This document shows positions 54,043-63,427 of a stretch of 64,000 nucleotides of DNA, in pieces. The first letter of the stretch is position 1, and the number at the start of each line of letters is the position of its first letter. Made by a program: the position numbers and the translations under genes. Source of the stretch: a bacterium 336/3 (GTDB lineage: Bacteria; Bacteroidota; Bacteroidia; Cytophagales; Thermonemataceae). The notes beneath the pieces are model-generated. The model was not told the DNA's origin. It saw nothing but the letters and a program-made list of their open reading frames with translations, and ran no database searches. Location of the stretch: NCBI GenBank assembly GCA_001281695.1, contig LJIE01000001.1:3867521-3931520 (forward strand), given 5' to 3'.

Positions 54043-54621
54043 ATGAAAGTCTGTGTTTACTGTGCGTCCAGCAATAAAATTGACAATGCTTATTTTGAAG
54101 CAACCGAAAAACTTGCCAAAGAACTCGTAAAACAAAATATTGAGGTGGTTTATGGCGGTGGTGGAACGGGATTGATGGGCAAACTCGCTGATGTAGTCCT
54201 TGAAAATAGTGGAAAAATAAAAGGGATTATGCCCAAATTTATGAATGAGGTAGAATGGGGACACAAACAAGTAACAGATTTTGAATATACCGAAACCATG
54301 CACGAACGCAAAGCCAAGTTTTTAGAGGGTATTGATGGAATCATTACGTTGGCTGGTGGTACAGGTACTCTAGAAGAAGTTTTAGAAGCCATTACTCTCA
54401 AAAAATTAGGCATTTTCACAAAACCAATTGTCATTTTAAATACAAAAGGCTACTACGACCCTCTCAAAACCATGCTTGAGCGTTGTGTGGAGGAAAACTT
54501 CATGGGTGCTGTACATCTCAAAATGTTCGATTTTGTAAATGAACCCGAAGAAGTGATTCCAGCCATTCAAAATGCTATGCCTTGGGATAAAGATGCTATC
54601 CATTTTGCTGCTATCAAGTAA
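54043..54621 (+). CDS. LOG-family protein (TIGR00730, cytokinin-type phosphoribohydrolase)
   Basis: Encodes 192 residues with the Rossmann-like fold. YGGGGTGLMG (45-54), MHERKAKF and the signature GGTGTLEEVLE are the nucleotide-binding and catalytic motifs that define the LOG family. Members hydrolyse nucleoside 5'-monophosphates to base and ribose phosphate, and some act on cytokinin ribosides. The bacterial housekeeping role is not settled. Nine nt downstream a small membrane gene follows. Confidence 0.92.
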   Translation: MKVCVYCASSNKIDNAYFEATEKLAKELVKQNIEVVYGGGGTGLMGKLADVVLENSGKIKGIMPKFMNEVEWGHKQVTDFEYTETMHERKAKFLEGIDGIITLAGGTGTLEEVLEAITLKKLGIFTKPIVILNTKGYYDPLKTMLERCVEENFMGAVHLKMFDFVNEPEEVIPAIQNAMPWDKDAIHFAAIK

Positions 54622-54629
54622 TTTTAGTT

Positions 54630-54977
54630 ATGGAAAATATATATTTGTATTTAGGGCTTACTTTTATATTGATGCATGAAATGGACGCTATTCGTTGCAA
54701 AGAGTGGCGTATATTCCCTGGTCTTTCTTTGTTAGATGATAAACTTGGGCAGACTATTTTTATATTTGCTCATGTACCCTTATTTTTTATCATTTTTTAC
54801 TTTTTAGAAAATATGGCTTTTCAAAAAGGTCTAGATATTTTTCTAATCATTCATTGTTTTCTCCATATCCTATTTTTAAAACATCAAAAAAATGAGTTTA
54901 AAGACTGGACTTCATGGTCTATTATCATATTGGCAAGTATTTTCGGTGGGCTAGATTTGTTTTTTAGATTTATATAA
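54630..54977 (+). CDS. Small membrane protein, DUF6713-like
   Basis: Encodes 115 residues with three to four hydrophobic helices. The motif FILMHEMDAIRCKEWRIFPG at the N-terminus is what I associate with DUF6713. The HEMDA acid/His pair is unusual in a membrane helix and may bind metal. Function unknown. It is probably co-transcribed with the LOG gene. Confidence 0.6.
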   Translation: MENIYLYLGLTFILMHEMDAIRCKEWRIFPGLSLLDDKLGQTIFIFAHVPLFFIIFYFLENMAFQKGLDIFLIIHCFLHILFLKHQKNEFKDWTSWSIIILASIFGGLDLFFRFI

Positions 54978-55021
54978 ATAAAAAAAGCAAAAAAGATGTT
55001 TTATGATAAAATATCTTTTTT

Positions 55022-55312
55022 ATGGAACATACACAAAAAGTCTTGGTAATTGGCAGACACCAAGATATGATGCAGAAAGTCTTAAAAATGCTTCAAAATG
55101 AAGGTTATGAAGCTATTGGAGAGCTTACCAATGAAAATGCCATTACTACATTCAAGCAAAATAATATTCAGGCTGTTGTTATTGGAGGAGGTGTAGATAC
55201 AGAAAGCAGAAACTTATTCCATACAGAATTTTCAGCATGGAATCCAGAAATAAAAATCATTGATGCTCACCCTCAAACAGTGTTATCAGATTTAGCCAGT
55301 ATTTTTCAATAA
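55022..55312 (+). CDS. Small receiver-like alpha/beta protein
   Basis: Encodes 96 residues. Alternating strands and helices (KVLVIGRHQDMMQKVLKML, AVVIGGGVDTESR) resemble a shortened response-regulator receiver domain, but the phospho-acceptor aspartate is replaced by glycine. It may be a non-phosphorylated signalling or structural protein. Placement after the DUF6713 gene (44 nt) suggests one transcript. Confidence 0.6.
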   Translation: MEHTQKVLVIGRHQDMMQKVLKMLQNEGYEAIGELTNENAITTFKQNNIQAVVIGGGVDTESRNLFHTEFSAWNPEIKIIDAHPQTVLSDLASIFQ

Positions 55313-55353
55313 AATATGCAAAAACAACGTTCGAATTGGTATATCTCAAAAAT

Positions 55354-56256
55354 ATGCTTAAAAATATATTTGTAGCCTGCTTAGCAATAATCATTATTGT
55401 TTTATCTTATTCGTGTACTCCATCTGCACAGAAAATCAGAACCATCAAAAAAGAGAAATACGAACTCAAAATTGCTCCCAATCAAAAAGCTATTTTGATT
55501 GTTTTTCCTTGTTATCCATGTGATATAGAGCATACAAAACATGAGGCTAAATTTTTAGAAAATATAGAAAAAGAAGGTATTACAACACTGCTACTCAATA
55601 TCAATCAAAAATTATGGCTCACACAAGCCGAAAAAGAAGAATATAGTAAACTCATCAACAAGATTTTAGACAGTAATAAAGTAGAAAAGAAAAACATTTT
55701 TTTAGGTGGTTTTTCAAGTGGTGGCAATGTTGCTGTTATTTTAGCAAATTATTTATTAAAAAATCGTGATGTCATTCAACCTAAGGGAATTTTTGCAGTA
55801 GATTCACCACTTGATATAGAACAACTTTATAAAAATGCTCAAAAAGGCATCATAGAAAAAGCCTCTGAAGATTCTTACAACGAAAGTGTTTTTATCGTAA
55901 ATTTAATTGAGCATAATTTTGGTAAGTCACCTGAAAACTTAGCCAAACTTAGAGAGTTTTCTGCTTTTTTACTTTCAGAAAACTCTACGACCAATATGGA
56001 TTATTTAAAAAATATCAAAGTACGATTTTATACAGAACCCGCTTTAGAGTGGCAGAACAAAAACAGAAACAAGTCTTATGAAGATCTCAATGCCTATATA
56101 CTCGAAAAAGCCTATGATTTATTGCGTAGCCTAGGCAGTCATTCCATAGAATTTATTAAAACTGAAAATAAGGGTATCAGAGCCAATGGAACTGTTCATC
56201 CACATTCTTGGAGTATTGTGGATAAAAACCATTTATTAGTTTGGTTAAAAGATTGA
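55354..56256 (+). CDS. Lipoprotein with alpha/beta-hydrolase fold
   Basis: Encodes 300 residues. I prefer the ATG at 55354 to the TTG at 55336. The N-terminus is a lipoprotein signal ending LSYSC (cysteine at 21). Downstream, GGFSSGGNVAV is a nucleophile elbow with the catalytic serine (about residue 120), and a late HPHSW segment may supply the histidine. The fold is that of secreted esterases or peptidases. The substrate is unknown. Confidence 0.7.
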   Translation: MLKNIFVACLAIIIIVLSYSCTPSAQKIRTIKKEKYELKIAPNQKAILIVFPCYPCDIEHTKHEAKFLENIEKEGITTLLLNINQKLWLTQAEKEEYSKLINKILDSNKVEKKNIFLGGFSSGGNVAVILANYLLKNRDVIQPKGIFAVDSPLDIEQLYKNAQKGIIEKASEDSYNESVFIVNLIEHNFGKSPENLAKLREFSAFLLSENSTTNMDYLKNIKVRFYTEPALEWQNKNRNKSYEDLNAYILEKAYDLLRSLGSHSIEFIKTENKGIRANGTVHPHSWSIVDKNHLLVWLKD

Positions 56257-56358
56257 CAAACTCTGTTTTTCAAAGTTATTGATAATATAAATAAAAAAAA
56301 CTCTTTACCTATATTCTTTTTTTTCTTACCTTTTTAGAAAAAAATTGGACAAATCTTT

Positions 56359-57453
56359 ATGAACAAACAGAATAGAATTGGAGGTTACAGAGCTGGTGGC
56401 TCTTCCAACAATGCAAAAAAGAAATCTTCTAAAAAATTTACAAATGAAGAACTTCCTCCTATTGTAGATTTACGCAAGTTTATGACATCAGTTGAAGAGC
56501 AAGTGGGCAATAGTTGTGTTGCCAATGCTTTTGCAGGAGCTTATGAGTATCTAGCAAAAAGGCATTTAGGTGATTCTGGTGATGTAAGTAGGCTTTTTAT
56601 TTACTACAATGCAAGAGCAGCGGAAGAAATGCAAGATGAAGACTGTGGTTCAATTATGAGCCATGCCATTGAAGGTCTCAAAGAGTATGGAGCTTGTGCT
56701 GAAGATGTGTGGCCTAATAATGAGGATATGATTATAGAATCTCCACCTGATGAAGCTTACGAACATGCAGCTCGTTTTACTATCGAAGAAGCAGAATACA
56801 TTGAAACAGATTTAGACCTTTGGAGACATACGCTTGCAGAAGGCTATCCCATTGCATTTGCTCTAAACACCTTTGAATCTTTTGATGAGGCTAACCAAAA
56901 TAAAGGCAAAGTACCTATGCCTAAAAAAACAGATAATGTACGTGAAACACATGGCTGGCATGCCATGCTTTGCGTAGGCTACTCTGATAAGGACAAAATG
57001 TTTATTGTTCGGAATTCTTGGGGTGAACAGTGGGGAGATAGAGGATATTGTTATATTCCTTATGCTTATATGATTCATCAAGAATACAATGGACATGATT
57101 CTTGGATTATCAAATCTGTGAGTGATTTAGAATTTAGCAGTGATATTTGGGTTGAAGATGAAGGCTCTTATTTAGCAGAAGAAGGGGCTTTTGTACTCTA
57201 CGACTTTTACATTACATGCGAAGACCCCGAAGATTTTGCAGCACAACTGGAAAATCTCTGTTTGGAATATGTAGAATCAGAAGAAGATTTTTATTTCGAT
57301 TATGAGTACGACGAAACTTCTTTAGAGATTTCTAATTTTGAAATCAACACTGAAGCATTAGATGATTTTATTGCAGATTTAGAACAATTGTGTGAAGAAT
57401 ATGCTATTGATGGTGAATATAATTTCACTTATGATGGAGCAGAAGAAGAATAA
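56359..57453 (+). CDS. C1A (papain-like) cysteine peptidase with acidic C-terminal repeat
   Basis: Encodes 364 residues. The catalytic site is complete: Q48 and C53 in QVGNSCVANAF, His in THGWHAMLCVGYS (about 200) and Asn in VRNSWGEQWGDRGY. There is no signal peptide and no obvious propeptide, so it may act inside the cell or be exported by another route. The C-terminus (about 280-364) has two copies of an acidic unit (FAAQLENLCLEY... and FIADLEQLCEEY...), which may bind calcium or a partner. A terminator follows. Confidence 0.88.
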   Translation: MNKQNRIGGYRAGGSSNNAKKKSSKKFTNEELPPIVDLRKFMTSVEEQVGNSCVANAFAGAYEYLAKRHLGDSGDVSRLFIYYNARAAEEMQDEDCGSIMSHAIEGLKEYGACAEDVWPNNEDMIIESPPDEAYEHAARFTIEEAEYIETDLDLWRHTLAEGYPIAFALNTFESFDEANQNKGKVPMPKKTDNVRETHGWHAMLCVGYSDKDKMFIVRNSWGEQWGDRGYCYIPYAYMIHQEYNGHDSWIIKSVSDLEFSSDIWVEDEGSYLAEEGAFVLYDFYITCEDPEDFAAQLENLCLEYVESEEDFYFDYEYDETSLEISNFEINTEALDDFIADLEQLCEEYAIDGEYNFTYDGAEEE

Positions 57454-57472
57454 TGTAAATCTTTTTTATATC

Positions 57473-57504
57473 AAGGCTATGAATTTGTTTTCATAGCCTT
57501 TTTT
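57473..57504. terminator. Bidirectional terminator after the peptidase gene
   Basis: An 11-bp stem (57473-57483 with 57490-57500) and T tail. It separates the peptidase from the convergent histidine kinase. Confidence 0.85.
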
Positions 57505-57509
57505 CTAGT

Positions 57510-58850
57510 TTAAACGATAGGCAAGTAGATTGTAAATGTAGAACCAATACCTAAAGTAGTATTTACTTCAATACGTCCACCCATACGTTTAATAATTTTA
57601 TCTACAAGATACAATCCCAAACCATTTCCATTGGATAGTTCCGAACCACGATAAAACATTTCAAATATTTTAGGTAATTGGTCTGGATGAATACCTGTTC
57701 CATTATCTTCTACTTCTATAATTATATTTTTGTTTTGAGAGAATATACGTGTATGTATATACTGCTCTTGATGATTATGATGCAATACTCTGAAGATGAT
57801 ACTATTCTCTATAAGGTTTTCAATAACAATATGCATAAGGTATGCATAAGAATACAAGGATAAGTTAGATTCTATATCAAAATATAAATGTACACTGTTT
57901 GTAGAAGCAATGTTTTCAAATTTATGCTCAATATTTTTTTGGGTTTTGACAAAATCTATTTCACTTTTTTCTTCTTCTTGATTAATAAGATTTACTATAA
58001 GGAGCTTTTCTAATGTTTTATTCATATTTTGAGCTGTTCTTCGGAGCATATCAAAATACCCTTTGGCTTCCTCATCTTTTACATCCTGTTGTGCTATTTC
58101 TGATAACCCTAATAAACTGGCTATAGGGCCTTTGAGGTCATGTGAAGCTCTATAAATAAATAAATCTAATTCTTTATTGGCAATGGTTAATTCTTTAATC
58201 TTGTTTTCTAAGCTTTCGTAGAGTAAAGCATTTTCAATAGAAATAGCTATTTGTGATGACAGAATATCTAAAATGGCAATTCTATTATCTGTAAAAACAC
58301 CCGCCACCAAATTGTTTTCTAAATATATAACACAACTTAATTCTCCTTTTCGGATTACAGGAAAACAAAGAACAGATTTTGGTTTTGATTTCTGAATGTA
58401 TAAGTCATGGTTATAAAGCAGGTCTTCTGAGGCATTTTTGATAACTACATTTTTACGTGTTCTTGCTACATAATTGATAATAGATAAAGGTAAACTCTGT
58501 TGATATTTGTTAACAGAAAGTTTATATTCTATCTGCTGGTCATCCGTTGTTCCTTTTACCAATACTTTTAACTCTCCCAATTCGTAATCTATTAGGTATC
58601 CTTTTTCAGCCCCAGCATTCTCTATAACAATTTTAAGCATATTTTTTAATAGACTTTCTAAGACTATTTCTTTGGAAATCGCTTGAGATGCTTTAAGAAT
58701 GCTATTTAGATCTATAATATTAGATGCATTACCTGAATTGGTAGTAGCGATAGTGGTTAGTTCTGCAAATAATGAGTTTTTACTAATTTCTTCTGTTAAG
58801 AGATAAGAATACTTTTGAATAATAATTCTTTTTTTCTTTTTGCTCCCCAT
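57510..58850 (-). CDS. GAF-sensor histidine kinase, C-terminal part of a split signalling protein
   Basis: Encodes 446 residues: GAF domain (about 60-215), HisKA with H237 in RASHDLKGP, and an HATPase domain with N-box ENLIENSI, G1 VEDNGTGI and G2 GNGLGLYL. It begins ILKASQAISKEIV, a sequence that in relatives lies in the middle of one very long Ser/Thr kinase-AAA-GAF-histidine kinase protein. Its ATG lies inside the end of the upstream gene (55-bp overlap, -1 frame). It may be translated by coupling or by frameshifting at the A7 tract in the overlap. Confidence 0.85.
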   Translation of the reverse strand: MGSKKKKRIIIQKYSYLLTEEISKNSLFAELTTIATTNSGNASNIIDLNSILKASQAISKEIVLESLLKNMLKIVIENAGAEKGYLIDYELGELKVLVKGTTDDQQIEYKLSVNKYQQSLPLSIINYVARTRKNVVIKNASEDLLYNHDLYIQKSKPKSVLCFPVIRKGELSCVIYLENNLVAGVFTDNRIAILDILSSQIAISIENALLYESLENKIKELTIANKELDLFIYRASHDLKGPIASLLGLSEIAQQDVKDEEAKGYFDMLRRTAQNMNKTLEKLLIVNLINQEEEKSEIDFVKTQKNIEHKFENIASTNSVHLYFDIESNLSLYSYAYLMHIVIENLIENSIIFRVLHHNHQEQYIHTRIFSQNKNIIIEVEDNGTGIHPDQLPKIFEMFYRGSELSNGNGLGLYLVDKIIKRMGGRIEVNTTLGIGSTFTIYLPIV

Positions 58851-61800
58851 TGATCATATAAATAATATGCCCTTTTAAGATATAATTTTGCAAAGTCAAA
58901 CTTTTGAAGTGATAGCCAAAACTTGGCTGCTAACTCATGAGCAATAGCTTCATTGTAGACAAACTCATTTTCTTCAGCACCTTTAATGGCCTTATCATAC
59001 AAATCCATTGCTTCAAGCGTATTACCTTTAACACGAGCAAGTTCAGCTTCTACCAAATAATACTTATGTAAGAAGTTTTCTGGGCAACTATCTGCCCAAG
59101 CCTTCATTTGTTTTTGGTTATCATTTATTTGTTGTAGAATATCATTTTGTTCTTCTATATCAATATTTTCAAATGTTTGAAGTAAACTTAGTGAGTAAAA
59201 GAAATTATATTCTATATTGAAAAAAGAGCCTGTTAAAACAAAAATAAATTGAGATGCTTCTATCAATAAGCTTTTAGCCTTATAGAATTCATCATAGAAA
59301 CAGTATACAATTCCTTTTAGTGTAAGAAAAACCCCTAATGGTAAAAACTCATTTCTTTGTTTCATTACTTCAATCTGATTTTCATCAAAAAAATTGTTAG
59401 TAAAATGAAACATACTTTTTGTATCGCCTAAAAGATTATCTAAAATCACTTTTGTAGCTGAGAGGGAATCAAAAGAAGCTCTATTGTTAGTTTTTTGAGC
59501 GAATCTGATATATTCTGTAACTTGTTGATTGATAATTTGCAAATTTTTTCCTTGAAAAAAAGGATTAAGTGTTTTATGAACCAATAAAAAACCTGCAAAT
59601 TGTAGCTCTCCTGAATCTACACCTGCTTGAAAACCTAAATTATTCAGTCTTTCTGCATAAGAAAGGTGTTTGGTCCAAATGGTAATAAAATTGGCAAAAA
59701 TATTACAACTTTTACATAACTGAGAAAGGCTATTAAATTCTAAGCTTAAATCATAAGCAAGTTTACCAAACTGATAACCTGCTTGATAATTACCCATTAC
59801 AGCACAAAGCACTACCCCATAACCAAAATATGCAGAAGCAGACTCTGGTACATTGCCATGTTTTACTGATAGTGAAACTGCTTTTAAATTAAGTAATGTC
59901 CATAGGCCTTTATCTGTATAAAATGCAGAGGTTTGCATATTCATCAATACTGCAATAGCCAATTTATTTTTTGTATCATTTAATTCTGGTAATTGAATTA
60001 AAGAATCTATCGTTTTACCTTCTAATAATTTTCCTATCTCCTGTATTTCCGCTCCAATTTGAATCTCTATCTGCTCAATAGAAAAAGGCATATCTAAAAG
60101 GTGTAAAGCTTTAATTCCATATTCTGTAGCAGCATGATAATCACCTTTCATGGTGATGTGTAATATCAGACGATTATACAAAGTAGCTTTATCAAACTCC
60201 GAATCAGCTAAACTTAGTAGTTCATTAGAAATCTCTAAACTTTGCTCTAAATTACCATTCAAAAATTCTAATTCTGATTTTCTTAATAATAATTGATATT
60301 TTAGCTCATCATCAGAGATTGCATATTGATTGAAAAGATTAAATGCCTGATTAATATATATCAATGCTGCCTCAAATGCTGTTGCTTGAGTTGTTAAATG
60401 ACAAGCTTCTAAATTTAATTTTATCAATGTAATGATTTCATCATTTTGGATATGTGTTTGCCCTTGATTAAAATGATTAGCAATGTCCAAAAGTCCCACA
60501 TTTGATGGTTCTTTTTGAAATATATTATGGAGAAGTTTAGCTATTTTATAATGAAAAACGCTTTTTTTATCTTCTTCAATTAACGAATAAACAGCTTGCT
60601 GAATGCGATCATGGACAAATTTGTATTCGTAGTTTTTATATGTAAAGTCCTCTGCTTGAATAATCTCATCATCTAACATAAATATCTTACCTTCCGAAGG
60701 TATGATAAAACCTTCGCTAATAGCTTTTCCCAAATGAAAAAAAGTGTCTATAAGAGACCTTTCATAAATAATTGATAGTGTTTTTAAATCAAATTTATTA
60801 CCAATGCATGCCGCTAATTTCAAGACATCTTGTGTAGAATCATCTAAGCTTTGTATTTTGGATGCCATGAACTCTACTATGTTATTAGGTAAATGCAATT
60901 TTTTTATTTGAGCCATATCCCACTTCCATACCTTTCTATCAAAATCAAATTTTAATAAATTATTTTCATGAAGAGCTTTTAAGAAATGAGTTACAAAAAA
61001 TGCATTGCCTTGTGTTTTATTAAATATCAACTCGCTTAGAGCAATGGTTTCATCTACCTGACATTTTAATGTATCAGCAACCAATTGATTGGTATTTTCT
61101 TGTGTAAGGTTTTGTAAATGAATATGATGATAAAACTTGTTATTTGCTAAATTATTTAAAATTTGTTGTAATGGGTGTGTTTCATGGATTTCATTGGTTC
61201 TATAAGCCCCTATTATCATCAGATGTGACTGACGATAGTCGTCCATCACTTCCTTGATAATATTGAAAGATGCTATATCAGACCATTGAAGGTCATCTAA
61301 AAAGATAACCAATGGGTGTTCTTTAGAAGCAATGGTATTTAGAAATTTTTGGAATACAGTTTTAAATCTATTTTGAGCTTCTGAAGGTGCTAAGATTTCT
61401 ATATCTGGTTGGACACCCATAATAAGCTCTAACTGAGGTATCACATCTGTTAGAATCTTTCCGTTGGGCTTGAGAGCCTGATTTAAAATAGCCTTCCAAT
61501 ATGCTAGTTTTTCTTGGCTTTCTGTTAACAAAATATCGACCAGTTCAGTAAAAGCATGATTAATAGCACTATATGGAATATTTCTTTGTAATTGTTCGAA
61601 TTTTCCTGAGATAAAGTATCCTTTACTTTCTGTGATAGGTTTGTGTATTTCGTGTATGAGAGCTGTTTTTCCAACGCCCGAATAGCCTCCAACCATTACT
61701 ATCTCGTTGTTACCTTTACTTGCATTCCCAAAGGCTTGTATCAAGGTTTGTATTTCTTTTGCTCTACCATAAAGGAATTGATTGATTTGAAATCTGCCTG

Positions 61801-62671
61801 AATGGTCGTTCTCACCAATACCTACTAATGTGATTTTATCATACTTTTTAAGTTGTTCTAAACAGTTTTCCAAATCTTTTTTGAGTCCTTGTGCAGATTG
61901 ATAACGATTTTCTGCATTTTTCTCTAAAAGTTTTAAAATAATATTAGAAATTATCACAGGAACAGAAAATGAAGTATTTTCTAATAAATGAGGAGCCTGA
62001 GGTGTTTTTGCCAAATGGCAGTGTACAAGTTCAGCTGCATCTTGGGATTCAAATGGTAAATGTCCTGTAACTATTTCATAAAAAGTTATACCCAACGAAT
62101 ATAAATCCGAACGGTAATCTACAACACGATTCATTCTTCCTGTTTGTTCAGGAGAAATATAGGCAAGCGTACCTTCTAATGTTTCAGGGCTTTCTAATTT
62201 TTGGTTTTTTAAATCCATGTTTACAGCCATTCCAAAATCTATTATACGAATAGATTTCTTGGCTATATCAACAAGTATGTTGTTACTATTGAGATCTTTA
62301 TGAATAATATTTTTTTGGTGTATTTCACCCAAAATTTCTGTAATTGCAATAGAAATTTCAAGAAACGACCTTAAATCAAATAATTTTTGCTTAATAGCGT
62401 CTTTAATACTACATCCATCAAAATATTCTAACAATAAAGCATGACGATTATTTATCTTTATGTGTTTGTACCCTTTTCTGATTCCAGTAATATCTACTTT
62501 AGTTGTATAATCTAATTCATTTTTGAGTTGTACAATTTGTTTAGTACTAGGAAATTCCGATTTAAGTACCTTTATAACAATAGGGAGTTGATATTCACCA
62601 CTTTCTGTGTAGTAAATTTGGGAATTTACAGTATTAGCTATTAACTTTGCATTGTTAGGAATATCTTGCAT
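58796..62671 (-). CDS. Ser/Thr protein kinase - AAA ATPase - TPR signalling protein
   Basis: Encodes 1291 residues. The protein kinase domain (about 1-270) has catalytic K34, HKDLNSNN (D126, N131) and DFG (145-147). An AAA/STAND-like ATPase follows with Walker A GGYSGVGKT (328-336) and Walker B LVIFLDDLQWSD. The region from about 640 to 1285 is TPR-like helices. The domain order matches cyanobacterial and Microscilla trifunctional kinases, which continue into GAF and histidine kinase domains. Here those lie in the next gene in a shifted frame. The kinase is intact and probably integrates stress or nutrient signals. Confidence 0.88.
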   Translation of the reverse strand: MQDIPNNAKLIANTVNSQIYYTESGEYQLPIVIKVLKSEFPSTKQIVQLKNELDYTTKVDITGIRKGYKHIKINNRHALLLEYFDGCSIKDAIKQKLFDLRSFLEISIAITEILGEIHQKNIIHKDLNSNNILVDIAKKSIRIIDFGMAVNMDLKNQKLESPETLEGTLAYISPEQTGRMNRVVDYRSDLYSLGITFYEIVTGHLPFESQDAAELVHCHLAKTPQAPHLLENTSFSVPVIISNIILKLLEKNAENRYQSAQGLKKDLENCLEQLKKYDKITLVGIGENDHSGRFQINQFLYGRAKEIQTLIQAFGNASKGNNEIVMVGGYSGVGKTALIHEIHKPITESKGYFISGKFEQLQRNIPYSAINHAFTELVDILLTESQEKLAYWKAILNQALKPNGKILTDVIPQLELIMGVQPDIEILAPSEAQNRFKTVFQKFLNTIASKEHPLVIFLDDLQWSDIASFNIIKEVMDDYRQSHLMIIGAYRTNEIHETHPLQQILNNLANNKFYHHIHLQNLTQENTNQLVADTLKCQVDETIALSELIFNKTQGNAFFVTHFLKALHENNLLKFDFDRKVWKWDMAQIKKLHLPNNIVEFMASKIQSLDDSTQDVLKLAACIGNKFDLKTLSIIYERSLIDTFFHLGKAISEGFIIPSEGKIFMLDDEIIQAEDFTYKNYEYKFVHDRIQQAVYSLIEEDKKSVFHYKIAKLLHNIFQKEPSNVGLLDIANHFNQGQTHIQNDEIITLIKLNLEACHLTTQATAFEAALIYINQAFNLFNQYAISDDELKYQLLLRKSELEFLNGNLEQSLEISNELLSLADSEFDKATLYNRLILHITMKGDYHAATEYGIKALHLLDMPFSIEQIEIQIGAEIQEIGKLLEGKTIDSLIQLPELNDTKNKLAIAVLMNMQTSAFYTDKGLWTLLNLKAVSLSVKHGNVPESASAYFGYGVVLCAVMGNYQAGYQFGKLAYDLSLEFNSLSQLCKSCNIFANFITIWTKHLSYAERLNNLGFQAGVDSGELQFAGFLLVHKTLNPFFQGKNLQIINQQVTEYIRFAQKTNNRASFDSLSATKVILDNLLGDTKSMFHFTNNFFDENQIEVMKQRNEFLPLGVFLTLKGIVYCFYDEFYKAKSLLIEASQFIFVLTGSFFNIEYNFFYSLSLLQTFENIDIEEQNDILQQINDNQKQMKAWADSCPENFLHKYYLVEAELARVKGNTLEAMDLYDKAIKGAEENEFVYNEAIAHELAAKFWLSLQKFDFAKLYLKRAYYLYDQWGAKRKKELLFKSILIS
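58829..58835 (-). promoter_or_regulatory. A7 slippage tract in the kinase/histidine kinase overlap
   Basis: In the upstream gene's frame the heptamer reads A AAA AAA followed by G. A -1 slip here would read straight into the histidine kinase frame and create one 1730-residue protein. A second A5 run lies 1 nt upstream. Confidence 0.4.
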
Positions 62672-62748
62672 AACTATAAAAAGCCTTATACAAATCAGGT
62701 TGTTTTAAAGATAATAATTTTTTATAAAAATCAAATAGTAAAAATAAT

Positions 62749-63399
62749 ATGAATATTGAAAATATTTTGGAACAAGGTATTACTTTTAGCTTGCTTCAAG
62801 AAAATCAGATACATCAAGCTACCGAATGTTTTACTTTGTCCTTTCAAAGAGAACCTATGGTAAAGGCTTTAGAAATCCCTTATGAAGACTTTTATAATTT
62901 TGCTTTTAATGTATGCAAAAAAGCTTTGGAACAAGATATGGCTTTGGTAGCAATACATGAAGAGAAAGTTGTAGGGATAAGTATTCTTCAAGATGCTTTA
63001 GAAGACGAACTCACTTTTGATAACCTTCATGAAGGTTTAGATATTATATTTTCATTGTTGGGTGGACTACAACAAAAATATATTGATGACTACCATGTTA
63101 CAGAGAAAGGTAAAGTAATTGTGGCATTTACTGTTGGTGTTGATAAAGACTATGAAGGTAAAAATCTTACATTTCCTTTATTTGATATTACTGTCAAACA
63201 AGCTAAAAAACTTCATTATGAAAAAATGATTACAGAAGTAACAGGTATTTATTCCCAAAACTTTGCTAAAAAAAGATTTCAATTTAAGCCTTTGTTTGAG
63301 CTTCGTTACAAGGATTTTGAATACCAAGGAGAAAAAGTATTTGCCAAATTCCCTGAAGGGTCAAATCCAACATGTGTCCTCATGGAAAAAGTATTATAA
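62749..63399 (+). CDS. GNAT-like acetyltransferase (paralogue 1)
   Basis: Encodes 216 residues. The central segment VIVAFTVGVDKDYEGKNLTFPL resembles the GNAT acetyl-CoA-binding strand and loop, and the layout matches the incomplete gene that follows. The pyrophosphate loop (YEGKNLT) is less canonical than usual. It is divergent from the kinase gene (77 nt between starts). Possibly acetylates a small metabolite. Confidence 0.65.
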   Translation: MNIENILEQGITFSLLQENQIHQATECFTLSFQREPMVKALEIPYEDFYNFAFNVCKKALEQDMALVAIHEEKVVGISILQDALEDELTFDNLHEGLDIIFSLLGGLQQKYIDDYHVTEKGKVIVAFTVGVDKDYEGKNLTFPLFDITVKQAKKLHYEKMITEVTGIYSQNFAKKRFQFKPLFELRYKDFEYQGEKVFAKFPEGSNPTCVLMEKVL

Positions 63400-63427
63400 A
63401 ACCTATTATCACTTAAAAATTGTAACT

